A stretch of 64,000 bases of DNA from Floccularia luteovirens (taxonomy: Eukaryota; Basidiomycota; Agaricomycetes; Agaricales; Squamanitaceae), in the NCBI GenBank assembly GCA_009739215.1, contig VSJF01000013.1:62001-126000 (forward strand). Direction: 5' to 3'. The position numbers and the translations under genes are program-made. This document shows, piece after piece, positions 1-11,190 of this stretch. How positions within the stretch are numbered: the stretch's first letter is position 1; every line of letters starts with the position of its first letter. Under the pieces are notes generated by a model, which saw only the letters and a program-made list of their open reading frames with translations, did not search any database and was not told the origin of the DNA.

Positions 1-690
1 TCATTAGATTGTGCTGAGCCGGATCGATGACCTCCAATCGGTGTCTTCCCCCCTGATCTGTTCCCTCCTATCCCGAGATTTGGACCACTACCACTCCGAG
101 CGGTGGCTAATGGTGCCATCGTTGCAGGAGGTTCCATTGGGGCACCTTTCCTTCGGGCCACGGCATCGTAACCCTGGCCGCCATAGTTGGAATCCCAAAA
201 GCGTTTCATCCATTGCAGAAATTCGAGGTTATCCCTGATCGACGCGTTGATCTTATATAAGTCCAGGTATTTTAAGAGTAATTTTGGAATACGTACTGCA
301 TCTTGCATTTTACAAGTTTCTCGACTGGTATGGGCTGTAAAAGATACATATCAGCGTCAGATCATGGTGTACTGGATATCGAATACCTTGTCTATCTTCT
401 TGCTCTTGAAGATATTCTGCATAACCTTGTAGTTGGCGATAAACTCGTATTCATGTTTTGCATTCATCTTGACGCGATTCATTGGAACATCGCCTAAAGT
501 AAAGAAGATTGTTAACAAAGACAAAATGAATGATTACGATGGGGTATGGCTATGATCAGGTATACGCACCATAGATTGAGTCGAGGATTTGACAATAAGC
601 ACCCCCCGCACCACATTGTTCGACTTTGGTATAATTAATCTGGAGCAAGTCATTTAGCCAAGCAAGGAGATCTGTTCTTGAAGCATTCAT
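1..690 (-). CDS. EB1: EB1-family microtubule plus-end binding protein (N-terminal part)
   Basis: End-binding protein of the EB1/Bim1/Mal3 family, which tracks growing microtubule plus ends in the cytoplasm and recruits partners. Exons read on the minus strand are 570-690, 387-493, 297-334 and 1-234. They join cleanly to give the calponin-homology domain: MNASRTDLLAWLND at the start, then LINYTKVEQCG-type sequence, NAKHEYEF, a PIPVEKLVK stretch and DNLEFLQWMKRFWD. A Gly/Ser/Pro-rich linker follows (residues about 115-165). The coiled-coil EB homology domain and the stop lie beyond base 1, so the gene is cut by the window edge. The start is the only Met that begins the conserved CH domain. It shares a divergent 390 bp promoter region with the F-box gene. 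I am very sure of the family. Confidence 0.95.
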
Positions 691-1079
691 TGTTGGTAAT
701 TTTGAGGGTTTAAGCTATGAAGAGGATATAAACTTATAAAAGAAAGGAAGAGACGGAGGCTGGCTGTGTTAAAAGTTATATGAATTTTGAAAGTAGCCGA
801 TCGAGTAATCATCTAACCCTAATCTTGGGTTTCTTTATAGTATTTTCTGCTCAGCTTTTTCAGAATATTTCTCTTCAATTTATACCCTTGAACAGTCCTT
901 CTCTACGCGCTCTGCAAGAATTCAAACGGTCAACCATTCTTGAATTTTGTAATGTTTCACATATTTATTGCAGTCTACAGCCATTCCATAGGTCTTCTCT
1001 GTTACCTCATCAAACCCTTAACACTCTTCAAAGCGTCGTTTTTATTATACTGACTTAAACACCCGTTCCCTCGACCTAA
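691..1079. promoter_or_regulatory. Divergent intergenic region between EB1 and the F-box gene
   Basis: 389 bp between two divergently transcribed start codons, so it must hold both promoters. It is AT-rich with several pyrimidine-rich stretches. I see no convincing TATA box, repeat or additional ORF in it. Confidence 0.45.
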
Positions 1080-2193
1080 ATGCCTTTGGTGTTTTCCCCA
1101 GAAATTTACAGCAGGATTGTGCAATGCGCAAGCTCACGCCGTCGGGATATACTTGCACTATGTCTGACTTCCAAAGCCTTCCAACGTGAAGCAGAGCTTA
1201 GAATCTATACCAACATCATTTTGAATGACCCGCATCGTGCACATCTCGCGTGTCGCACACTTAGCTCTCATGAACGCCTCGCTCTACTTGTCAGGACTTT
1301 TTATTTCACCCAAGAGACGAGAAGAAGCCCACAGGGTCTACCTCCACCGTTCTGGGCAACTATGCAAGGAGCACTGAAAAGCATGAGGAATCTTGAAGTC
1401 CTTCTTTTGACAGATTCGACATTTTCTAACACGTGGATTCTTGATCCCGCATACCTCAATTTCCAGTTGTATGAAGCCAAATTGCGTTTCAGCTGGGACA
1501 ACCACCTCATCAAATTTCTCGAGAGCCAACGCAAATTACGCAGTCTCCAGATCTATGACCAGATGGACGAGATTGTGAGCTTGGAGATTCAGCCGCAGTC
1601 GTTGACCAATCTGCAGATATTAGATGGCACACTGCTGATCGGTGTCCAATTCGTATCATGTCCTCTCACTCATATGCAACTCATTGTCGACACGGAACCC
1701 GAGCAAACACAAGTCATATTACACAAGCTTGTGAATGTATACAAAACTCTCCGCGGACTCAGTTTACTGGATATCCCAGACGAATCATCTTTGGCTGCTT
1801 TGAATATTATTTCAGTTTCTTGCCCTTTATTACGTCATATTGGGTTATTTCCTCTTCCCATGTTGAACGTCAGTCATTTCATCACAATATTCACACTTTG
1901 ACATTATTGATTGGTTTTACTATAAACAGCGCCACAAGTTTCATCATTCCTTGATGAGGATGCATTACCTTCGTTCTATTGAGTTGGACATCGGCAGATG
2001 GAACCCCCATCCGACGCCGGCTGGTCAAAGAGCTTTGGCAGCGGAAATCAGGACATACTGTCCAAACGTTCGGCACATTGTCTTTTGGATCGGAAACACC
2101 AAATTTCGTTGGACCTGCCTTGAAAACTCGTGGCAATCACGGATAGACCCTCATCAATACCCACAGCATGGAACTCTCTGGTGTAATGCATAG
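1080..2193 (+). CDS. F-box/LRR-like protein of the basidiomycete expansion
   Basis: Two exons, 1080-1868 and 1930-2193, separated by a 61 bp GT-AG intron, give a 350-residue protein. The N-terminus (LVFSPEIYSRIV... DILALCLTSKAF) has the spacing and hydrophobic pattern of a degenerate F-box. The remainder is a leucine-rich, repeat-like array (RNLEVLLLTDS, LTNLQILDG, CPLLRHIGL) and ends with PNVRHIVFWIGNTKFRW. Such proteins form large families in agaricomycetes. By family knowledge they would dock a substrate to an SCF ubiquitin ligase through Skp1, but no substrate can be inferred here. The second exon is supported by frame conservation and the continued LRR-like pattern. Fold assignment is by pattern only, with no catalytic motif to confirm it. 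Confidence 0.75.
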
Positions 2194-3038
2194 ACCCACT
2201 TTATCATTTTAGCTTGTTGTGTAGAATAGTCTGTGGGTGTTCTCCTTGGGCCTTGATCGAATGTCGTTTCTGACTTAGTGTCATGATTTTAGCTGTATCT
2301 CTAGTTTTTAGCAGCCTGTCCGGTGGGGTATCTCCGGACAAATGTAAAGCACATATCTCCATATCAGTCGCAACAAGACGTTGCTTTATGAATTCATCCC
2401 ATCTCAACACCAACATTGCTATACGCACTAACGTCACAAATATATCAGTTTGATGGAGTCAGGTGTGCCTCTTGTACATGTAGGGAAGGATCACTTGTCA
2501 GGGAATAGTCAATCTATATTAAATGATTTCAACCCTTGCCAGGAAAGAACCAACCTCCTTTCCTTCATTTAGACGTGTCACAGACTCATGATACATGATC
2601 CCCCGTAAACCGACTAACCCGAACTCACCGTTGGACCCACACTCGTCAGATGAAGTGAAAAGCAATGATGTTAATGGCTACATCTTTCCGAAGTTGTCAG
2701 TGTCGGATAAAATATCATGAATCGCCCATCTAAGTAACCCATAAATACTGTTAAACCTCCTTTGATAAGAAGTCAGATACTAGTAGCATCAAACAAAATT
2801 GGACAGCATCCTCCGAGTCTTTGATCGGCTGGGTGATGTACGTGGTTTTCAGCAAACACCATTTACGTTGCACGTACTTAGAAGCCATAGGGTGAAAATA
2901 TTGAAATGGTTCACAACGTAAGAATTAGAAAGAGATAATTTAACAAGGATCAGTAACGGACGGCTAAAAACAACAGAGATAAATAACAGTCCATTTGGCC
3001 ACGACACCCTACCTTCTTCCATAATTCAACTCTTTACC
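2194..3038. other. Intergenic region before Glo3, nothing recognised
   Basis: 845 bp with no ORF that looks like a real gene on either strand. It holds the 3' flank of the F-box gene and presumably the Glo3 promoter. I see no repeats or RNA genes. Confidence 0.4.
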
Positions 3039-4818
3039 ATGGCCGAACCTACAAAACAAGAAACAGAACAAGTCTTCAAGGTTCTCAAATCACAAAAAGC
3101 CAACAAAGTACGTTCAATTATACGTCACTACGAAGTAATTGACAGAACATACCGTCCACAGTCATGTTTTGACTGCCAAGGCTAGGAATCCCACTTGGTC
3201 CAGCATCTCGTTCGGCGTATACATATGTTTAGATTGTTCAAGTGTGCATAGAAATATGGGCGTACACATAAGTTTCGTGAGGTGAGTATTCCTAAAGCAC
3301 TTATCTTGGACTTTTTTTGTTTTTGTTTTTCTGATACGGAGATGTTTTTGATAAGATCTACGAATCTCGATACCTGGCAGCTCGCCCAACTAAGAACAAT
3401 GAAAGTTGGTGGGAACGCGTCGGCAACAGAGTTCTTCAATAAACATGGGGGGTCGTCATTGCTCAGCGACTCGGATTCGAAGAAAAAATATTCTAGTCGT
3501 GTGGCAGGATTGTACAAGGAAGAGTTGGCTAAGCGAGTTAAAGATGATGTTGCTCGGTGAGTCCTGATAGTAACCCTTAGGTGAATCAGTTGTGAATTGA
3601 GACATCTAGGTTTCCTAACGGGATATACGTGGATGGTATGGAAGCTCCAGCGGCAGTCGTAAAGGAAGATACCGAAGAAGATTTTTTCAATTCTTGGTCA
3701 AAACCGACTACGCCTAAAACTTCCGCACCCGGCACTCCCAGAATCTCAACACCGCCCATAATAGGCAGAGCTCCATCCACTGTTTCTGCATCTGACTCCA
3801 TATCTTCAAACAACTCTAGTACAACCACACCGGCTACTAATCCGCCACCTGCTGCTGCTGCCGCTCCGCGTACAATCACTTCTGCATCTACTGCTCGACC
3901 CTCTCGGCTTGGCAGTGGTACCTCACGCCTTAATTCTGCATCCTCTGTATCATCATCTACCACATCAGTTCCCAAGAAATCTAAGCTTGGTTTGGGCGCC
4001 AGTAAGACGAAGCCTGTTGATTTTGCAGAAGCCGAGAGGAAAGCATTGGAGGAGGCTGAGCGAGTCAAGCAACTCGGGTATGATAGACAGCGTGAAGAAG
4101 AGGAAGAGAAAGCTAGAAAAGAGGCAGAAACTCTGAGAAAGGCACAAGAAATTGTTCCCCGGGCTGGTTTGGCTACTACTGCTACAAATGGGACTCAGAA
4201 GGCAGCTGCGAATGCTCAGAAGACAGCCGCCTTTCCTCGACTAGGATTCGGTGCAATCCCTGGTGCAGGTGCTGCTGCCGCCCTGGCTACTTCAACGGCT
4301 AACAATACGAGGACCAGGTAAAATCATATGAGCTCAACTCTAGAATTCAAATCTAAAGGATTGCGAAATCATAGCTCGGTTGCTGAAGACGATTCGCCAA
4401 CAACTGCTCGCGAGAAATTTGGTAGTCAAAAGGGTATTTCTTCCGACATGTACTTTGGGAGAAACTCGTATGACCCAGCTGCTATAAACGAGGCTCAAAC
4501 ACGTTTGCAAAACTTCCAGGGTGCCACATCGATTTCATCAAACCAGTACTTTGGGAGAGAAGAAGAAGAAGATGGTCCAGCAGATAGGAGTGGGAGTGAC
4601 GCAGGATTGTTAGGTGATGGTAGTTTGGCAGGGCTCGAGATGGCGGCGAAAGATGCAATTGCGAAGGTATTAGCAAATCCTGATGTACAAAATGTTGGAG
4701 AGAGCATCAGGACAGGGGCCTTGAAGGTAAGTTGACCAATGAACTTTGCATTTGATGCGGTTAATAATAACCCTTGCGATAGCTTTCGGATTATTTGGCG
4801 TCAATGTCTGAGCGTTGA
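3039..4818 (+). CDS. GLO3: Glo3-type ADP-ribosylation factor GTPase-activating protein (one +1 frameshift)
   Basis: ArfGAP of the Glo3/ArfGAP2-3 family, which stimulates GTP hydrolysis on Arf1 during COPI vesicle traffic at the Golgi. Exons: 3039-3107, 3162-3281, 3356-3556, 3610-4317, 4375-4726, 4783-4818. The N-terminal zinc finger (CFDCQ ... [16 protein letters not shown]) and the following [20 protein letters not shown] stretch are textbook. The middle is Ser/Thr/Pro/Ala-rich with a charged coiled coil. The tail carries two ISSxxYFGR motifs typical of the Glo3 regulatory motif. One extra base in the GG at 3180-3181 puts a stop right after CFDCQ. Removing it gives exactly 495 codons including the stop. 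Because the gene is conserved and everything else is intact, I favour a sequence error over a true null. Confidence 0.92.
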
Positions 4819-5044
4819 ATGGTCCTGATATCATGGTAATACCTTTTTGTACTTCCTCGCGCTTGTTTCTATACTTTCTACCTTAATTACAGTGAATATG
4901 CAGGAAATTTACGATTCATTGAGATACAAAATGTGATTTACACACAGGTCATGACGCCAATACAGCTGTAGTCAACGGAATAGCCGATGCATATATGAAA
5001 CGCAACTTCTGTTCTGAACATTATTGTTTCCAAATAATACATCT

Positions 5045-5641
5045 TTACAAAGAGCCCTCCCGGACCAACTCACGAATCTTGTCAATCGTGTGTTGAACAC
5101 CAGCCCCTACTGTCTTATTCAACTCAAGTGCAGATGGAGGAAGCTTGTCAGCAGATGACTTGAATCCAGGTATACCACCGGCGAAAGAAAACGTCAACGT
5201 CATTTGATCATTGGCATCGTAAGAGACGATGTTGGTCACTCGAATGTGTGTTTCCCGGCCATCGAAATATGCCTATAAACAGGTTTTTAATCGAAATGTT
5301 AGATATTTCGGCTCGAGAATACACACCATAGTTCCTGGATATAAAGTTATATCTTCAATCATAGAAGAACCATCTTCTAGATAGGTCTTTCGGCTGATCT
5401 ACATGAACCAAATTAAAAGATCAACGTTCATTATTGACAACACCGAGTTCAAGGAATGTTAACAGACTTTATTACCAGAATCCTTCAAAACATCACAAGC
5501 TTTGATAGCAAGAACAAATTTCTGGGGCTCGCGACATTTTAGCTCGAGTCCTTTCCAGACTTGAGCTTCGGTCAGCTGCGGTTCAGCTCCTGGAGGGTTG
5601 ATAAGCCTGCTAGCTGCAAAGCTAATATTCAAGTTGGACAT
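5045..5641 (-). CDS. DUF1857 (SRPBCC/Bet v 1-like fold) protein
   Basis: Three exons on the minus strand (5468-5641, 5327-5398, 5045-5272) encode 157 residues with clean phase-0 introns. The sequence matches the fungal DUF1857 pattern: a start like MSNLNISFAASRLINPPG, then LTEAQVWKGLELK, a DITLYPGTM strand, and VTNIVSYDANDQMTLTFSFAGGIPG near the C-terminus. The family adopts the START/Bet v 1 fold, whose hydrophobic cavity binds small ligands. The ligand and role in fungi are unknown, so I do not assign one. No signal peptide is visible, suggesting a cytosolic protein. It is divergent from the ENOSF1 gene across about 517 bp. Confidence 0.85.
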
Positions 5642-6158
5642 TGTTATGAGTAGTTAGGTGGTATGGGGTGAGAGTATGTGAACTAGCTTATACCTCAAGA
5701 CACTTTTAAATACATAATCCTCTTTGTATATCATGTAATGTCTTACACGCAATGTATCATTAAGCAGTTTCAGAGTTACATAAGCTTCGCTTCTCTGTGT
5801 CAGAGCGACGTAACAGTCTCCAAAGCGCCATGTGGGAAAGTATTGAGCTTGTGTGTCAGATTCAATCATGGTCAGTTTTATTTTCTTCTCCCACTTGCTT
5901 GATTATCAACTCACTTACTAAGGTTCTGCGATTCACTTTGTATATTACTAGCGTTTCCCTCTCCAAAGTTAAAAAATGTTTTTGCGAGAAGTTACTTATA
6001 TTTGAGTAGTGTCCAAAGCGGCCCGAAACGGAAACATATGACAACAATTGCATTACTATATTTCTGGTTGTGTCATCATGTCTGATCTGATTTAAAGAGT
6101 ATCACCAGCTGTGGTTTTACTTCCAACGTTTCAAATTTCAACGTCAACGCTGACGAAG
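5642..6158. promoter_or_regulatory. Divergent intergenic region, DUF1857 gene / ENOSF1 gene
   Basis: 517 bp between two divergent start codons and therefore the likely shared promoter region. It is AT-rich. No ORF here has coding character, and I recognise no binding site. Confidence 0.4.
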
Positions 6159-8420
6159 ATGGTGAAGATAACTGAATTTGAGACCCACGGTTTGTCATGA
6201 CCATCTCCACCTTTCTCGTTTCATATATCTTATCCACTGCGCAGATATCCGTTTCCCGACTTCGCTGACAGGCGATGGCACAGATGCCATGTAAGCATTT
6301 CCTCAAGACCCTTCATGCATATTTTATTTATATATTATCATAATATAAAGGAATACAGATTGTGATTATTCTGCGGCGTATGTCGTCTTACGCACAGCCG
6401 GGCAACTCGTAGGCTATGGAATGACATTTACAATCGGACGTGGTAATGACATCGTAAGTATTACTCATTATTTGTAATATTATTACCTTCCTTATCATAT
6501 TGTTCTAATTTACTTTCAAGGTTTGCAATGCCATCCATGCTGTAGCACAGCGTCTTGTTGGACAAGACACCGAAGAGCTCTTTGCCAATATGGGACGCGC
6601 GTGGGAGTACCTCACTGCAGACCCGCAGCTGCGCTGGTAGGTTCAGGACCGCTTCCCACATACTGATCTTCTGACCAATCACCCCATTTCTCGATTTACT
6701 AACCGTCCCGGCCCATTACACCAATCGGTACACACACGGAAAAATAATATCCACCAAATTAAATATACTCTTGCATGGGATTCACGGAATCTGAAAGGAT
6801 TGGTCCAGAAAAGGGTGTGATTCACCTTGCAACCGGCGCGGTTGACAATGCATTGTGGGATATGTATGCGCGTGCGCGCCGTAAGCCACTATGGAAATTA
6901 GTAGTCGATATGACACCTGTAAGCCGTCATTTTAAACACAAATTAATCTATGTTTCTAATCTTATATCATCTCATAGGAAGAGATTGTATCTGCCACGAC
7001 ATTCAGATATATCACTGACGCTCTCACAAAGGACGAGGCTCTTGCGATCCTTCGCGAGCGCCAGGCAAGTAAACATGAACGAGAGGAGCTCGTAAAGCAA
7101 ATCGGGTTCGTACATAATTATTGACTATGTACACAGAATTAATTAGTATGATGTAGGTATCCGGCATATGTGACATCCGCAGGGTGGTTAGGTGTGTCCA
7201 CTCAATTCGAGTTCGAAAAGGTCTTACAAATTGACTCACCGAATCTCCACGTCCGCACGCACAGGATACAGCGACGAGAAAGTCGCCCGACTCACAAAGG
7301 AAGCAGTCGCTGCCGGGTTCACACACTTCAAAATGAAAGTCGGCGCGGATGCCGCAGACGACCTTCGTCGTGGTCGACTCATCCGTTCTATCATAGATGA
7401 CCCGAAGCTAGTGCCAGCTGAGGCTGCAAAGGATGCGCGTGACCCGAATGGACCTGCGCTGAGAGGGAAGAACGCCGGCCCGACCGGTGCGGTGTTGATG
7501 ATTGATGCCAATCAGGTTTGGGATGTCCCACAAGCAATTGAATATGTCGTAGGTCTAGCGGATATCAAGCCCTGGTGCGTGTGGTGTGCATTTCTGTTAG
7601 AGATGAAATTCTGATAAAAATTCTATTATTAAACATCCGCGTCCATTTTACTGAAAACTTTGCATTTTTGCACTCTTAACCGCTGTTCATAGGTTCATTG
7701 AGGAACCAACAGCACCTGACGATATTTTGGGACATGCGGCAGTGCGCAATGGGCTCCGCCCGCATGGGATCGGTGTAGCGACAGGCGAGCATGCACATAA
7801 TAGGATGGTATTCAAGCAGTTACTACAAGCAAAGGCGGTGGACGTCGTTCAAATTGACTCATGCCGCCTAGCTGGTGTGAGCGAGGTTTTAAGTGTGCTG
7901 CTGATGTCTGCCAAGTAAATATGATTTCTCCACTATGCCTTCTTTGTTATGGATTGCTTAAACGAATAGGTTTGGTGTACCCGTGTGTCCTCACGCAGGA
8001 GGGGTCGGTCTCTGCGAGTATGTAATCCATCTGAGGTAGGTCTTACACTGTCTGTGTTCGTCCCATATTTTCGCTCATATGAACAATTTATTCTATTAGT
8101 TTGATCGACTATATCGCGATTTCCGGCTCGATGGAGCGTAATGTTCTCGAATTTGTGGACCACCTGCATGAACATTTCGTTACTCCGTGTTCAATAAATG
8201 CACGTGGACGGTATAACGTCCCGCTCGGCTCCGACGAAGGATATAGGTCAGTGTTTTCATCTTTTCATTTTTCTGACCACGGAATTTTGCCGGGCCGGTC
8301 TGACAATGATTTTTGAACAGCATCGAAATGCATCAATCAAGTATCGCGGAGTACGAATGGCCAAATGGATCCTATTGGGTAGGCAGAGCTAACGCTGAGG
8401 GGAAGGTTCCCGCCAATTAG
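6159..8420 (+). CDS. L-fuconate dehydratase, ENOSF1-type (enolase superfamily)
   Basis: Twelve exons (6159-6189, 6245-6290, 6351-6453, 6521-6636, 6798-6918, 6978-7105, 7157-7191, 7265-7574, 7693-7914, 7970-8035, 8100-8246, 8321-8420) give 474 residues with no frame error. The protein follows human ENOSF1 and bacterial L-fuconate dehydratases closely. Visible landmarks are [22 protein letters not shown] (the Lys pair of the catalytic barrel), [15 protein letters not shown] with a metal-binding Asp, [15 protein letters not shown] with metal-binding Glu, [19 protein letters not shown] and [11 protein letters not shown]. Family knowledge predicts Mg-dependent removal of water from L-fuconate to 2-keto-3-deoxy-L-fuconate in sugar catabolism. 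The 161 bp intron 4 is unusually long for this window. Substrate specificity is inferred from similarity to this subgroup. Confidence 0.92.
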
Positions 8421-8649
8421 ATCCTCTCGTAACTGGATAAGCGGGTGTTAGAGTTCTCCAAATTCTGGTGTGACACTATGTTTATTGAACTTATTTTTCC
8501 GATAAATGTATAGTTATGTATGCCCTCTGCTCGAGTCATTACAATCCACAACCTGCGAGGTGGGTAATAGTTGTGGGAACAACTTGCTACGGGTCGACCT
8601 TGAGAAAAAAACTCAGCGCGCACGCGTGGTTGAGGAAAAAACCGACAGA

Positions 8650-10060
8650 GAAAAAACAATTGTTTAGTGATTCTGCAGGGTTTTTTGGTATTTAGTACAT
8701 TTTCGATCCTCATCTCTGGCCTAGCGGTCACGAGCACCCGGACAGGAAATGGGATTTCGGGGAGCCGTTCCATGAGGAGAAAAAGAAGTCGGATAACCTC
8801 ATCCTGGACTACTTTAGTGCATTCATCAAGTGCATCCAACGCAAGTGTGATTTGGCAGTGTGATGTCTGGACATTCATGAGTGGCTTCAGTTAGAGATTA
8901 TTGAGGTGCATTTGAAGTTGTTCTCCTTGTTTGCCTTCCTGAATGTACTCTCGGGCAGCTTTCGCAATGTAAGGATATAGGCTCTTCTGATTGTGCTCCA
9001 ATTGATAAGCAATTGTTGTCAATAAGTATGTCGTTGTATTGAAATCACTGGCGCCATGGACGAAGAAAATAAGCCACTAAGTGCACCATCCGTCTTCAAC
9101 CTATGGGCCATCTCGAATGCGATAGTAGATTTACTGATGCCACCCCGCCACTTAGAACATATATGAAAGAACCATTGTCGGTTGGATGTGACCGGAGACA
9201 CCATTCGGTGATTTCCTTAAGTAATGCGGTTCAGGTTCCTTCTAATGTTCCTGATCTTGTTGGGTTCAAGGCAGGAGAGTAGCCAGCGTAGATGTGCGGC
9301 AGTTTGTCGAGCGCCTTTTCGTCAATTGCAAGGTGTGCGAGGAATTTTAGTCTTGATAATCACAGGAAGGTAAGAAATTGCGCTCTTGTTGTTGCGTATA
9401 CTTTATTTGCTATAAACTTAGTCAATACGATTGTTCAGTACTAACAGAGAATGTTCGTAAGTTACCTCAATGTCAGTTACGATACTATTGATCAACATTT
9501 CAACAGTGATACCACCTTTGATCTATACATGCAGTAAATCATATAATATTACGGACCAATGTAAAATCATACTTGGAACTTTCTTGTGGCATCATCAATG
9601 CCCGTCTTGATCCTCAATAATGTATCTGAATTTTCCTTATTTAACAGTAGTCCTAGAGAAATCTTGTTTCGAGACTTTTCTCATTCATCAGATCTTTCAA
9701 ATTCTTGCAATGATTGAGTCATAAGCAAAGTACATAATAATTATCATGATAATTCACTTTTCGAGATTAGCAACTCTTTTCTTTAGCTTGAGTGCATTTA
9801 CCAGGCGAGTCGTGTCATCCTTTCATCATCGGTTCCCAAAACAGACTCGGCCTTTTCCCTCGTTTGCTCGATGATGAGTGCGAGTGCCTGTATATGTTTT
9901 GCTATTTCCTCTCGTGTTCCTTTATTCCCTTCGGCCACTAATCAAATAAATCATTGAATCATGCATAAGGGTTCAAGAAAATAATATTATGCACGTACCA
10001 AAATCATACCAATGAGGCTAGACAATGTAATGTTTGACGCTTGTCCATGAACTAAGACGT
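8650..10060 (-). pseudogene. NLR relic: helical N-terminus and NACHT domain, WD40 lost
   Basis: On the minus strand this carries decayed pieces of the same NLR family seen intact at 22.4 and 34.5 kb. From high to low coordinates I can read the end of exon 1 (SSLIGMIL-like, about 10,000), the helical exon 2 (VAEGNKGTREEIAKHI, about 9,850-9,940), a DLKDLMNE piece (about 9,690), a Walker A region reduced to ISKSTIAFEMA (about 9,130) and the Walker B region LALDALDECTK with LLMERLPEIPFPVRVLV (8,700-8,870). Stops, frame changes and small gaps break it throughout. Similarity ends around 8,660 where the WD40 part should follow; the ENOSF1 gene is just beyond. It is clearly non-functional. Confidence 0.85.
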
Positions 10061-10185
10061 CACGTGATATTAGTCAGCAACTGTAATACTAACTGTTCTA
10101 CAAATTCTCCGCTGATATCAAATAGTCGGTTTTAGTCGTCGACTGACACCTTGAGACTATAGTCGGCGACTGGCATAACACTGTT

Positions 10186-10223
10186 CCAAGTCCCACACGT
10201 GGATTCCCATATGTGGGACTTGG
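10186..10223. repeat. Foldback inverted repeat at an NLR fragment junction
   Basis: Arms 10186-10202 and 10207-10223 are inverted copies with two mismatches in 17 bases and a 4-base spacer. Both arms encode the same WD40 piece (VWDLE) reading outward on opposite strands, so this is the point where two NLR-WD40 fragments were joined head to head. Confidence 0.7.
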
Positions 10224-10960
10224 AATCGAGCGAATGCAAAACCGGGAGGTTACTTATCTTATCTACTGCTGAGAGGATACATTTTTTCTGCACGGAGCTG
10301 GGCTTCACTTGGTTCCTTCCAAGGCTCATTTCTTTTCAGCGGTCACCACATCCAAAAAGACTTGCATATGGGATATCAGGCAACTCAGCCTGCTTTGTTG
10401 CGGAGCATATTCACTGCAAACGGTGCTAATGATACAATCGCATGGTCCTGCGACAGACATTGGATTGCGGGTGCAGCATATGATTCTGATAACACTCGAG
10501 GGCTAGGTGTATTCAATGCAGCAATGGGCGAACCCGCGAAACATTCGGCATTCATCAATAAGGAGACACTACAGCGAGTAAAAATCTCGAATGATAACAG
10601 TGATGCTATATGTGCAATGTGATACGGACGATACAATATTTAGACGGAAGAAGGGGAAAAAGTCAACTTCGAGCAGCACAGGTGGGAAATGGAAATGGAC
10701 CGGAGGATGCGTTTCCACAAGGATGCATGGATTGTACGTGAACGGGATTGGAAGAGATTGTGTTGGGTACAGCCAACATTGCGCGGTGGGACAATTATTA
10801 TTATGCTGTGGAGCTAGACATTTTGCACGTCGAAGAAAGTTCTTCAGACAAGACATGACAAAAATTCTCCTGTTCTTGAACATGCGTAGTCTAGCGTATT
10901 ACGAGAGTGATTCTTATTACACTTCATCAATAGCCCCTTCCACTAAGCGCAAGCCATAAA
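10199..10960 (+). pseudogene. NLR relic: C-terminal WD40 fragment
   Basis: Plus-strand fragment matching the last third of the NLR WD40 domain. Readable pieces are WDLESSECK, FLPRLISF-type sequence in a shifted frame, ANGANDTIAWSCDRHWIAGA with NTRGLGVFNAAMGEPAKH, and finally a segment equivalent to HKDAWIVRERDWKRLCWVQ in another frame. Frame changes occur every 100-200 bases and there is no start. It begins exactly at the foldback at 10186-10223. It is not transcribed as a functional gene as far as sequence can show. Confidence 0.8.
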
Positions 10961-11190
10961 ACCGAAACTTATTACAACCGCTTGGAAACGAGTCCGGGGA
11001 AGACGGTGGTGTTCCTCCAATGTGTATCTCCATATTTCAGTACTGAAATATGAAAGCAGGCAATTTCTTCCCACATCTTTCCACTGATATCGATAAATGC
11101 CCAGGCCAGGTGACCAGAAGCTGTTATAATACAAAGCTCACAACGTGGATGTCTTCTCACTACTAACTAGCAACATAGGGCATCCACACT

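Noticed and set aside
2204..2437. 77-residue minus-strand open frame after the F-box gene
   Set aside because: No family resemblance, no intron-exon continuation and no conserved neighbour; length is within chance expectation.
3586..4068. 160-residue minus-strand open frame
   Set aside because: It is the antisense of the Ser/Pro/Ala-rich middle of Glo3. Low-complexity codons keep the reverse frame open, and there is no domain.
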